From positions 1-64,000 of the forward strand of contig JAZQIZ010000031.1 of assembly GCA_045541395.1 (NCBI GenBank): a stretch of DNA of 64,000 bases. The letters run 5' to 3'. How positions within the stretch are numbered: the stretch's first letter is position 1; each line of letters opens with the position of its first letter. This document shows, piece after piece, positions 1-7,367 of this stretch. The translations under genes and the position numbers were made by a program. The notes beneath the pieces were generated by a model. The model was not told where the DNA came from, searched no databases, and worked only from the letters and a program-made list of their open reading frames with translations. Origin of the DNA: JAZRWQ01 sp045541395 (GTDB lineage: Bacteria; Bacillota; Clostridia; Oscillospirales; UMGS1783).

Positions 1-42
1 CGCCAGCGTTCGTCCTGAGCCAGGATCAAACTCTCTATTTAA
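1..42 (-). rRNA. rrs: 16S ribosomal RNA, 5' end only
   Basis: Read on the minus strand, the edge of the window contains AGAGTTTGATCCTGGCTCAG, the universal bacterial 16S 5' motif, followed by GACGAACGCTGGCG. Transcription runs leftward out of the window, so only about 42 bases of the gene are present. The mature 5' end near 42 is estimated from the usual distance of about 8 bases before the motif. Confidence 0.97.
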
Positions 43-261
43 TGGTTCTTTATCTAAACATTAAACAAAGACGATTTTTCCAGGCTCACTTCTTTACTAA
101 AATTACTTTAGTTCAAAGTGTTCCTTTAATTTTTTGAGTTACTCACTCTTTGAATTAACAGGTTCTCTTCTTTCAAGTTGTTCAATTCTCAAGGTCCGTG
201 CATTGCTTCCCAATGGGAAGTTACATTCTGTTTTCTTCACTGTCTTCCCGACAGCTTATTA
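43..261 (-). other. rRNA operon leader
   Basis: About 220 bases of transcribed leader lie between the rRNA promoter and 16S. On the minus strand, near 180-200, it contains ACCTTGAGAATTGAACAAC. This resembles the boxA/antitermination-type sequence common in Firmicute rRNA leaders and spacers. No reading frame of interest is seen. The antitermination role is inferred from family knowledge. Confidence 0.6.
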
Positions 262-290
262 ATAATACCACAACACTCCCTTATTGTCAA
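262..290 (-). promoter_or_regulatory. rRNA operon promoter
   Basis: On the minus strand a perfect -35 TTGACA (285-290), a 17-base spacer and -10 TATTAT (262-267) lie about 220 bases before 16S, with A/T-rich sequence upstream resembling an UP element. Position and strength fit an rrn promoter. Confidence 0.85.
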
Positions 291-400
291 GCACTTTTTT
301 TATTTTTTTTAAAGTTTTTTTAATAAGATCTTGTTATGACATTTTTTTGCGTTAGCCTGTTTATTCTACTACTTTACGATTAAAATTGCAATAGCTTTTT

Positions 401-430
401 AAGAAAAAAGAGTGGAAAATTCCACTCTTT
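401..430 (-). terminator. Terminator of the lactonase/SDR-remnant transcript
   Basis: Ten-base stem AAAGAGTGGA/TCCACTCTTT (407-416 with 421-430) with a 4-base loop. On the minus strand it is followed by a T-rich tail. The stop codon of the 41-codon SDR remnant lies inside the stem. Confidence 0.85.
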
Positions 431-554
431 ATTCTTCTGCCAACGCAAAGGTTTTGCCTGCAATGATAACATTGGCGCCTGCCTCTGCAAAACGGTCACA
501 TATAGCGGTGACGATTACGGTCTTAGAAGAAAAATCTATTGTAAGCACAGACAT
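429..554 (-). pseudogene. Short-chain dehydrogenase remnant (41 codons)
   Basis: The frame opens with ATG only three bases after the stop of the upstream lactonase gene (TAA AAG ATG) and encodes 41 residues. It starts MSVLTIDFSSKTVIVT and continues AICDRFAEAGANVIIAGKT. Both pieces match the first beta strand, helix and second strand of an SDR Rossmann fold, but the glycine-rich TGxxxGIG loop between them is missing and the frame stops where a full SDR would have about 200 more residues. I read it as a decayed dehydrogenase with an internal deletion of about 8 codons and loss of the C-terminus. Such a dehydrogenase would pair naturally with a sugar lactonase. A functional microprotein cannot be excluded. 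Confidence 0.6.
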
Positions 555-557
555 CTT

Positions 558-1457
558 TTATATTTTTATATCGGCAATAAATTCGGGCTTACCTTTTATG
601 CCGAGATTTATTTTATAAACGGGGCCGCCGATATCGGTCGTGTCCTCAAAATCATAATCTTTGGGGATCATATGGAGCCAGGCAGGCTTATAGGCAGTTG
701 TAATATAGATATCGGAGAAGTCCTTCCCGCCGAACATAAGGGACGTGGTTTGCTTTGCGGGAGTTTCAAGGCACATATCTACAGAGCCGTCGGGGGCGTA
801 ACGCATAACGCACTTACCGTACCACTGAGCAGACCATACGTAGCCTTGGGAGTCTACGGTCATGCCGTCGGGCATACCTTCGTTAAGGGGAACGTCCACA
901 AAGACGCGCTTATTGGAAACCTCGCCTTTTTCAACGTCGTAATCGTATGCAAATATCTTATGGGCAATGGTATCGGAATAATAGAGAATTTTATTATCGG
1001 GGGAAAAGCCCAGACCATTGGAAAGATGAATACCTTCATCGAGAATATGAACGCTGCCGTCGGTTTCCACCTTAAAGAGCTTACCCAAGGGGTAGGTATC
1101 GGAAAAGGCATCATAAAAAACGGAGCCAAAAAGAAGTCTGCCTGCAGGATCGGCGATACAGTCATTACCGGCAAGCTTATCCTCGCCTAAATGATCGGCA
1201 ACCAGCCTGAAGCCGTTTTCCTTATCCCACAGAAAAATTCCCTGTAAGGTAGAGCAAACGTAGCCGCCGCTTTTATTCATTGCAAAACCGCCAACGCTTT
1301 TGCCTTCAAAGAGCACCCTTGCATTACCTTCTTCATCTCTTTCAAATACCTGACAAGGAAGAAGATCGCACCAATAAAATTTGCTGTCGCGGGTATCCCA
1401 CAGAGGAGATTCGCCGCAAAGGTAATTTACGTCTGACACTACGGAAAAGTCTTTCAT
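558..1457 (-). CDS. SMP-30/gluconolactonase-family sugar lactone hydrolase
   Basis: A 299-residue six-bladed beta-propeller of the SMP-30/gluconolactonase/LRE family, which hydrolyses sugar lactones with one divalent metal. Expected metal-site segments are visible: Glu in GESPLWD (about residue 16), Asn in LAGNDCIADPAGRLLFGS, Asn in LSNGLGFSPDNK, and Asp in MPDGMTVDSQGYVWSAQW. Length is normal for the family and there is no signal peptide, so it is cytosolic. The start ATG follows GAGGT at suitable spacing. It is translationally coupled to a truncated SDR directly downstream, so an original lactonase-dehydrogenase pair is likely. The actual lactone substrate is unknown. Confidence 0.85.
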   Translation of the reverse strand: MKDFSVVSDVNYLCGESPLWDTRDSKFYWCDLLPCQVFERDEEGNARVLFEGKSVGGFAMNKSGGYVCSTLQGIFLWDKENGFRLVADHLGEDKLAGNDCIADPAGRLLFGSVFYDAFSDTYPLGKLFKVETDGSVHILDEGIHLSNGLGFSPDNKILYYSDTIAHKIFAYDYDVEKGEVSNKRVFVDVPLNEGMPDGMTVDSQGYVWSAQWYGKCVMRYAPDGSVDMCLETPAKQTTSLMFGGKDFSDIYITTAYKPAWLHMIPKDYDFEDTTDIGGPVYKINLGIKGKPEFIADIKI

Positions 1458-1532
1458 TTTAAATACCTCGATTCATATAAAACAGAATGGGGTCTTGCTT
1501 AATTATAATGTAACATATACACACAAAAAACA

Positions 1533-1566
1533 CAATAAAAAAAGAGCAAATAAAATTGCTCTTTTA
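1533..1566 (-). terminator. sleB terminator
   Basis: Minus-strand hairpin AGAGCAA/TTGCTCT (1543-1549 with 1556-1562) directly after the sleB stop, followed by a run of seven T. Confidence 0.85.
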
Positions 1567-2211
1567 TCTTGCGAATACGTGATCGCCTATGGTTACTATA
1601 ACCTCCCTGGTGTATATCCAGGAGCTTGTGGTTTTGGCGGGGTTATAATAATAGATAGCACCACCGGTAGGATCCCAGCCATTGAGGGCGTCACGGGCGG
1701 CTTTATAGGCCGTATCGGTTATAGGCTCGTTCATTTGGCCGTCCACCACGGCAGTAAAGGCGCCGGGCTGATAAATAACCCCCGCAATGGTATTGGGAAA
1801 AGAGGGGTGTTTTACTCTGTTTAACACCACTGCCCCTACAGCCACCATACCTACGTAAGGCTCACCGCGGGATTCGGCGGAGATAATATGAGCAAGCAGG
1901 TTTACGTTATTCTCGTAATTGGAGGTGCCGGAAGAACCGGAATTTATGCCTAAAGCCGCAAGAGTAGCATTGCCGACTATACCGTCTGCTTTGAGGCCGT
2001 TTTTGCGCTGAAAGTATTTTACGGCCTCTTCTGTTTTTGGGCCAAAGATACCGTCTACCGATCCGGAGTAGTAGCCCCAGTTTTTAAGCTTTTGCTGTAT
2101 TTGACGAACCTCCTGCCCTTGAGAGCCTCTTTGGGAAAGGGCAAAGGCAGACAGGCTGAAAAGAAACAAAAGGGCCAAGGACAGGACGAAAATTTTCATT
2201 GATTTTTTCAT
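1564..2211 (-). CDS. sleB: Spore cortex-lytic enzyme SleB-like
   Basis: A 215-residue secreted protein: signal peptide (about 1-25), peptidoglycan-binding type-1 domain (about 27-88, with the VRQIQQKLKNWGYYSG and DGIFGPKTEEAVKYFQ signatures), a Ser/Gly linker, and a SleB/hydrolase_2 catalytic domain (about 105-215). The catalytic Glu is expected in ISAESRGEP (E113). SleB is a lytic transglycosylase that degrades spore cortex muramic-delta-lactam peptidoglycan during germination. The start at 2211 is preferred over one further upstream because GGGAGGT lies 7-8 bases before it and the signal peptide begins there. No YpeB partner is adjacent. A vegetative SleB-type hydrolase is possible. Confidence 0.88.
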   Translation of the reverse strand: MKKSMKIFVLSLALLFLFSLSAFALSQRGSQGQEVRQIQQKLKNWGYYSGSVDGIFGPKTEEAVKYFQRKNGLKADGIVGNATLAALGINSGSSGTSNYENNVNLLAHIISAESRGEPYVGMVAVGAVVLNRVKHPSFPNTIAGVIYQPGAFTAVVDGQMNEPITDTAYKAARDALNGWDPTGGAIYYYNPAKTTSSWIYTREVIVTIGDHVFAR

Positions 2212-2267
2212 ATGGATTACCTCCCGTAAATATACTTTATTTTTTGTTAAAGCACGGAGAATATTCC

Positions 2268-2296
2268 TTGACACAGCACAGTTCTTACATTAAACT
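2268..2296 (+). promoter_or_regulatory. Promoter of the 2320 GH36 gene
   Basis: TTGACA (2268-2273), 17-base spacer, TAAACT (2291-2296). It lies 23 bases before the GH36 start codon, which follows an AAGGAGG ribosome site. Confidence 0.65.
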
Positions 2297-2319
2297 AAAG
2301 AAAAAAGGAGGGGCAGACA

Positions 2320-4161
2320 ATGATAATCAACGATATAAAAGACATTGTTTCGGTATACGGCAATTTCGCTCCTTTACAGGGAGCTCCCGAAAAGACCGAG
2401 GAAGGCTTTTATTTTAAAGGTGAAAAGATTGAATTCATAAGCGAAATAAAAAGACATCCTTCAGGGGTCATTTCAAGAAGGGACAGGCTTGTTAATATTT
2501 CAGCTGAGCCTGTTACGATCACAAGCGCAGCCTCCAGATTTATTTTTAACGGCGGAGAGCATGAGGTTTACACCCAGCACAGTGAATGGACCTGCGAAAG
2601 CGAAGGGCTTTGGACGCCTCTTAACCAGGAAATAGGAGCTACAGGCACCGGCGCCCGCTTCAATGACGGGGCAGTACCTTTTGTATGCCTTTGGAATTTG
2701 CAGACACAGCGAGGCTATGCTTTTCATATTATGGCTAAGAGCATGTGGAAATATAGGGTTTACAAGCTTTTTGAGCAGCAGGTAAGAAAGGATATTGCTG
2801 TTGAGCTTGGTTTTGACGACAGGGACTTAAACTACAGCCTTGCGCCTGAAGAAATTTTGGAGTTACCCGAAATACTTTACTACCCCATAAAAAATAAGGT
2901 TGACCTTGACGCTTATAAGCTTCACCGCTACTGCAACGATATTTACCCACAAAAGGCTTTTCCTATTATATATAATACCTGGATGAGCAAATTTGACGTA
3001 TTTTCCTTTGAGGAGCTTTCTCAGCAGTTGGAGAAGGCAAAATATATCGGCGCCGACACCTTTGTAATAGATGCAGGCTGGTTCGGGCTACCAATTACCT
3101 GGTTTGACAACGTTGGGCTTTGGAAAGAGCACCCTAAGGCTTTGGATATGCGTCTTGAAGAATTTGCAAACAAGGTTCACAGTGAAGGTTTAAAGCTTGG
3201 TCTTTGGTTTGAAATTGAAAGGGCAGGCAAGAATTCTGATATTGTTAAGGAATACCCCCAACATTACATAAAGGAAGGGGAACAGTATTTTATTAACTTT
3301 GCAAAAAAAGAGACCTGCGATTATATTTACGATATGCTTGTTTATAACATTCGCAAATATAAGGTGGACCATATTAAGTTTGACTTTAACGCTTATTACA
3401 CCTACGACCGTGACCGCACCGCTTTTATAGACTACTTCCGGGGCTACGAATACTTTATAGGCAAAATCTACAGCGAATTCCCCGAAATTTATATTGAAAA
3501 CTGCGCCTCGGGCGGCATGAGAATGGCTATGGCCACCCTGCCTCTATCCTCAGGGTTCTGGATGAGCGACAATCACAGCCTTTACACACAGCTTCGCATT
3601 TATAAGGATACTGTAAAGAGAATGTCTTCCCGCGCAATAAAAAGATATCTGACCGTTCGCTCCCATGAAGGCTTTAAGCCTGTATACGGCACTTTAGAGC
3701 CTACGGAAAAGATAATTATGAGCGGCGACAACTGTTGGGATTATTTAGAGGTTGTAAATAAAGATTACATGCTTTACAGCGTAGTGGGAGCGCCTATTGG
3801 TATTTCCTGCGATCTGAAGCAGCTGTCTCAATCAACTCTTGATACCATTAGGGAATTTATTGTTTCCTATAAGGAAGACGAGGAGTTCTGGAAAAACAGC
3901 GAGTGCCACCTGCTTACGGACACGGAAAGTATGACGGTACTGCAGTTTAACGACAGAAACTTTAAGAAAATTAAGGTTTATACTTACGTTAACTTCCCTC
4001 ATCAGCACAATATTACCCTTTACCCTGTTTGCGACAAAGAAAAGACCTACACCGTAAACGGGCAAGAGATCTCAGGCTCAGACCTTTGGGAAGAAGGATA
4101 TAACGTTCCTATAGGCTGGATAAGAACCGCAACCCAAACGGTATTTGAGGTGAAGCAGTGA
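2320..4161 (+). CDS. Alpha-galactosidase-like glycoside hydrolase (GH36), cytosolic
   Basis: A 613-residue GH36 enzyme, with an N-terminal beta-sandwich (about 1-210) then a TIM barrel. Barrel markers are FVIDAGWFG (248-256), LKLGLWFEIERAG, the nucleophile segment DHIKFDFN (Asp355), ENCASGGMR, and the acid/base segment FWMSDN (Asp417). GH36 enzymes release terminal alpha-galactose with retention. At about 610 residues it is shorter than the roughly 720-740 residues of typical bacterial GH36 alpha-galactosidases. It has no signal peptide, so it probably acts on imported oligosaccharides. Its last codons overlap the GTG of a small membrane protein. Alpha-N-acetylgalactosaminidase activity is an alternative within the family. 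Confidence 0.82.
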   Translation: MIINDIKDIVSVYGNFAPLQGAPEKTEEGFYFKGEKIEFISEIKRHPSGVISRRDRLVNISAEPVTITSAASRFIFNGGEHEVYTQHSEWTCESEGLWTPLNQEIGATGTGARFNDGAVPFVCLWNLQTQRGYAFHIMAKSMWKYRVYKLFEQQVRKDIAVELGFDDRDLNYSLAPEEILELPEILYYPIKNKVDLDAYKLHRYCNDIYPQKAFPIIYNTWMSKFDVFSFEELSQQLEKAKYIGADTFVIDAGWFGLPITWFDNVGLWKEHPKALDMRLEEFANKVHSEGLKLGLWFEIERAGKNSDIVKEYPQHYIKEGEQYFINFAKKETCDYIYDMLVYNIRKYKVDHIKFDFNAYYTYDRDRTAFIDYFRGYEYFIGKIYSEFPEIYIENCASGGMRMAMATLPLSSGFWMSDNHSLYTQLRIYKDTVKRMSSRAIKRYLTVRSHEGFKPVYGTLEPTEKIIMSGDNCWDYLEVVNKDYMLYSVVGAPIGISCDLKQLSQSTLDTIREFIVSYKEDEEFWKNSECHLLTDTESMTVLQFNDRNFKKIKVYTYVNFPHQHNITLYPVCDKEKTYTVNGQEISGSDLWEEGYNVPIGWIRTATQTVFEVKQ

Positions 4162-4490
4162 AGAAGTATATCACATATATAATAATAGCGGCTATTTATA
4201 ACCTGCTTCCTGCGGTTTGCTTTATTCCCGCAATAAGATATGATATTGGCTCATTTATAATATTTTTATTTTTGATTTATCCCATAACGGCCCTGGTGTG
4301 CGCTCTTGTTCACGCAATAAAGCACGGATTTTCCTTTTGGATCATTTTATTTACGGCAATTTCGTTTGTTCCCGCAATGTTTATTTATTTTAATTCCTCT
4401 GCATGGGTGTATATGATACCTTATATTATATTAAGCGCTATAGGCAACGGCATAGGCGCGCTAATACATAAAAGGAACTCTTCGATATGA
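4158..4490 (+). CDS. Small integral membrane protein, unknown
   Basis: A 110-residue protein starting with GTG that overlaps the stop of the upstream GH36 gene by four bases (GTGA). It has about four hydrophobic helices (roughly 3-23, 31-55, 60-78 and 83-103) with short basic loops (HAIKHG, HKRNSS). The coupling suggests co-translation with the GH36 enzyme. I recognise no family; size and topology do not match a known sugar transporter. It ends at a strong terminator. Confidence 0.6.
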   Translation: MKKYITYIIIAAIYNLLPAVCFIPAIRYDIGSFIIFLFLIYPITALVCALVHAIKHGFSFWIILFTAISFVPAMFIYFNSSAWVYMIPYIILSAIGNGIGALIHKRNSSI

Positions 4491-4506
4491 AGAGTTCCTT
4501 TTATAT
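4472..4506 (+). terminator. Terminator after the GH36/membrane protein pair
   Basis: Twelve-base perfect stem AAGGAACTCTTC/GAAGAGTTCCTT (4472-4483 with 4489-4500), 5-base loop, then a T/A-rich tail. It overlaps the end of the membrane protein gene. Confidence 0.85.
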
Positions 4507-4514
4507 ATTTAACA

Positions 4515-4543
4515 TTGACACAAGGCATATTGTATGGTATAAT
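4515..4543 (+). promoter_or_regulatory. Consensus promoter of the 4608 lipoprotein
   Basis: Perfect TTGACA (4515-4520), 17-base spacer, perfect TATAAT (4538-4543). Confidence 0.85.
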
Positions 4544-4607
4544 AAAAACAATGGTAATAATTAATCTATCATCATTTCTAAATTAAACTGATCGAGGGGG
4601 GCTTGTA

Positions 4608-5204
4608 ATGAAAAATATTTTTCCCGTACTTGTAATTATTGTACTACTTCTGGCAGGATGTTCCTCGGGATATACACATATTCTTCAAAAGCCGACTTCA
4701 CCGCCTACCGCAGCAGAGATATCCGAGTTTGAGAACGCAAAAGCGAGATTTTACGATGAGAGCACCGGCAAGGTAATTACAAACGCCTCTGATATTTTTG
4801 ACTTCAAAATTCACAAATGGGAAGCAGGCAAGCAAAATGGCGAGGAATCAAATACTGTAACTTTAGACATCGGCATTTGGAACAAAAGCGATAAGTTTCT
4901 AAAAAACATAGATTTTTCTTTCAAATGGGATGAAGAAGGTGTTAGAATTATAGGCAACGGAATAACACATGTTAACATTTTCGAGCCTGTAGACCTATAT
5001 TGCGACAGGCTACCGGCCGCAAGTAGTTATGCAGTTCAATACAACCTTACACCCACCTATGAGCCGGCAAACAAAGGTCTTGATTCAGAATATTATTTAG
5101 ACAGATTATCCGATTTAACCGTGCTTATTACTGTCGGCAATACCGATTACGAAGTAAATATCGATCTCGGCCCCATAAAATATTTAAATGAAATCACATA
5201 TTGA
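4608..5204 (+). CDS. Hypothetical lipoprotein
   Basis: A 198-residue protein with a lipoprotein signal peptide: hydrophobic stretch then LLLAGCSS, with lipidation expected at the Cys around residue 18. The mature part resembles a beta-sandwich, with a segment NTVTLDIGIWNKSDKFLKNIDFSFKW typical of Ig-like/DUF4352-type extracellular lipoproteins; this fold guess is weak. A GAGGGGGG ribosome site and its own fully consensus promoter suggest monocistronic, constitutive expression. The function is unknown. Confidence 0.7.
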   Translation: MKNIFPVLVIIVLLLAGCSSGYTHILQKPTSPPTAAEISEFENAKARFYDESTGKVITNASDIFDFKIHKWEAGKQNGEESNTVTLDIGIWNKSDKFLKNIDFSFKWDEEGVRIIGNGITHVNIFEPVDLYCDRLPAASSYAVQYNLTPTYEPANKGLDSEYYLDRLSDLTVLITVGNTDYEVNIDLGPIKYLNEITY

Positions 5205-5222
5205 TTTTATTAAAAAACAAAA

Positions 5223-5251
5223 TTGACAAAGAAAAATTAAAGTGATATAAT
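5223..5251 (+). promoter_or_regulatory. Promoter of the thrS T-box transcript
   Basis: Perfect TTGACA (5223-5228), 17-base spacer, perfect TATAAT (5246-5251), immediately upstream of the T-box leader. Confidence 0.9.
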
Positions 5252-5257
5252 TCATTT

Positions 5258-5492
5258 GTTAAAGGCTTTGAGAAAGAAGAGATATTTAAAAGGCACTCAG
5301 AGAGGGGCGCATTTGGTGTGAGCGCTCTGTGTACTCAGGTATCGGTACCACTTTTGAGCAGCTTGGGAAACCAAGACGGGATGCGCCCGTTAAAGCGCAC
5401 ATACAAGCGGCGTTTTTTTAACGCAAGCAGGGTGGAACCGTGGAATACAAGCAAGTATCCCACCCCTGAAAAAATTCAGGGGTGGGATTTTT
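5258..5492 (+). promoter_or_regulatory. T-box riboswitch of thrS
   Basis: The leader carries the T-box sequence AGGGTGGAACCGTGG (5429-5443), which pairs with the 3' end of uncharged tRNA. A strong intrinsic terminator follows: stem CCCACCCCTGAA/TTCAGGGGTGGG (5459-5470 with 5475-5486) and a T run. An antiterminator can form by pairing T-box bases with the 5' side of that stem. A probable specifier ACC (threonine) sits at 5347-5349 followed by A. Uncharged tRNA-Thr is expected to allow read-through into thrS. The exact specifier loop was not folded computationally. Confidence 0.9.
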
Positions 5493-5528
5493 ATATTCTC
5501 TCCCCAAATAAAAAAGGAGGAACTTTTT

Positions 5529-7325
5529 ATGTCCGAAGAAAATCTTTACACATTCGAAAACCCCGAATACCGCAAAACTTACTGGCACACCTGCTCCCAC
5601 ATAATGGCGCAGGCCGTTAAGCGCTTATGGCCTGATGTTAAGCTTGCCATAGGCCCTGCTATTGAGGAAGGCTGGTACTATGATTTTGATGCCCCCTTCT
5701 CCTTCGGTGCGGAACAGCTGACACAGATAGAAGCAGAAATGAAGAAGATATGCAAAGAGCGTATCCGCCTTGAAAGAACCGAGAAAGAAAGAAGCGAAGC
5801 TATTGCCTATATGGAAGGCAAGGAAGAGCCTTACAAGGTAGAGCTTATTAACGACCTGCCCGAAGATGCTGTTATAAGCTTTTATACACAGGGCGAATTT
5901 ACCGACCTTTGCGCAGGCCCTCATTTAGACCACACCGGCAGAGTTAAGCATAACGGTTTTAAGCTTACGTCTGCCACCGGCGCATACTGGCGCGGCGATT
6001 CCAATAAGAAGATGCTTCAGCGTATTTACGGCATTGGATTCCCATCCAAGGAAGAACTTGAAGAATACATTCAGCGCCAGGAAGAGGCATTAAAGCGTGA
6101 CCACAACAAGCTTGGCAGAGAGCTGGATTACTTTACTACAGTAGATTCTATTGGCCAAGGCTTACCTATTATGCTGCCCAACGGCTCCCGTGCGATTCAG
6201 CTTTTACAGCGCTGGATAGAAGATGAAGAGCAGAAGCGCGGCTATATTCTTACCAAGACCCCCTTAATGGCTAAGCGCGATCTTTACAGGATCTCCGGCC
6301 ATTGGGATCATTACCTTGACGGAATGTTTATTTTAGGCGATCCTTACGATGAAGAGAAGGAATGCTTTGCTCTGCGACCTATGACCTGCCCCTTCCAGTA
6401 CCAGGTTTATTTAAGCAAGGCCCGTTCCTACAGAGATCTGCCTTTACGATACGGCGAAACTTCTACCCTTTTCCGCAATGAGGATTCGGGCGAAATGCAC
6501 GGCCTTATAAGAGTGCGTCAGTTTACAATTTCCGAAGGGCACCTTGTTTTACGCCCCGATCAGCTTGAAGAAGAATTCAGAGGCTGTTTGGATCTTGCCA
6601 ACTATTGCCTTGAGACATTAGGTCTTAAGGAAGACTGCTCATTCCGTTTCAGCCAGTGGGATCCCGAAAAGGCAGGCGTTAAATATGAGGGTACTGCCGA
6701 GCAGTGGGAGCTTGCCCAGAGCACAATGAAGGAAATCTTAGATAATATAGGCATCAAGTATACTGTTGGTATTGACGAAGCTGCTTTCTACGGTCCCAAG
6801 CTTGATATTCAGATAAAGAACGTTTTCGGCAAGGAAGACACTCTTATTACTATTCAAATAGATATGCTTCTTGCCCAGAAGTTCGGCATGGAATACACCG
6901 ACTCCGACGGACAGAAGAAGACACCTTATATTATTCACAGAACCTCTATGGGCTGCTACGAAAGAACCCTTGCGCTGCTTATAGAAAAGTATGCCGGCGC
7001 GCTCCCCTTATGGCTTATGGGAACACAGGTAAAGGTTATGCCTATTACCGACCGCGCTCATGAATACACCAAGAACCTTGTCCAGCAGCTTAAGGATGCG
7101 GGAATCCGCGCCGAAGGCGATTACCGTTCTGAGAAGCTTGGTTACAAGATAAGAGAAGCTCAGCTTCATAAGATACCCTATATGCTGGTTGTTGGCGACA
7201 GGGATATTGAAAACGGCACAGTTTCTGTTCGTACCCGTAAGGGGGATGACCTTGGCGCTATGACTCCCGCAGAGTTCTTAGCAAAGGTTGTAATGGAAAA
7301 CGCAACAAAATCCAAAGAAGTATAA
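5529..7325 (+). CDS. thrS: Threonyl-tRNA synthetase without TGS domain
   Basis: A 598-residue class II synthetase charging tRNA-Thr. The editing domain is intact: HTCSH (His20 and His24) and CAGPH (Cys128 to His132). The catalytic core follows, with motif 2 around RYGETSTLFRNEDSGEMHGLIRVRQF, motif 3 around RTSMGCYERTLALLIEKYAG, and a C-terminal anticodon-binding domain. The usual N-terminal TGS domain of about 60 residues is absent: the first residues lead straight into the editing domain, and an AAGGAGG ribosome site fixes the start. The upstream T-box supports threonine control. Confidence 0.96.
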   Translation: MSEENLYTFENPEYRKTYWHTCSHIMAQAVKRLWPDVKLAIGPAIEEGWYYDFDAPFSFGAEQLTQIEAEMKKICKERIRLERTEKERSEAIAYMEGKEEPYKVELINDLPEDAVISFYTQGEFTDLCAGPHLDHTGRVKHNGFKLTSATGAYWRGDSNKKMLQRIYGIGFPSKEELEEYIQRQEEALKRDHNKLGRELDYFTTVDSIGQGLPIMLPNGSRAIQLLQRWIEDEEQKRGYILTKTPLMAKRDLYRISGHWDHYLDGMFILGDPYDEEKECFALRPMTCPFQYQVYLSKARSYRDLPLRYGETSTLFRNEDSGEMHGLIRVRQFTISEGHLVLRPDQLEEEFRGCLDLANYCLETLGLKEDCSFRFSQWDPEKAGVKYEGTAEQWELAQSTMKEILDNIGIKYTVGIDEAAFYGPKLDIQIKNVFGKEDTLITIQIDMLLAQKFGMEYTDSDGQKKTPYIIHRTSMGCYERTLALLIEKYAGALPLWLMGTQVKVMPITDRAHEYTKNLVQQLKDAGIRAEGDYRSEKLGYKIREAQLHKIPYMLVVGDRDIENGTVSVRTRKGDDLGAMTPAEFLAKVVMENATKSKEV

Positions 7326-7330
7326 TTACA

Positions 7331-7363
7331 AAGCGGCAGATAAACTCTGCCGCTTCTTTATTT
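7331..7363 (+). terminator. thrS terminator
   Basis: Ten-base stem AAGCGGCAGA/TCTGCCGCTT (7331-7340 with 7346-7355) followed by TCTTTATTT. It may also serve the converging amidohydrolase operon. Confidence 0.85.
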
Positions 7364-7367
7364 AGCT

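Noticed and set aside
672..1190. Plus-strand frame opposite the SMP-30 gene
   Set aside because: Antisense shadow without a ribosome site; the minus-strand frame has the family motifs.
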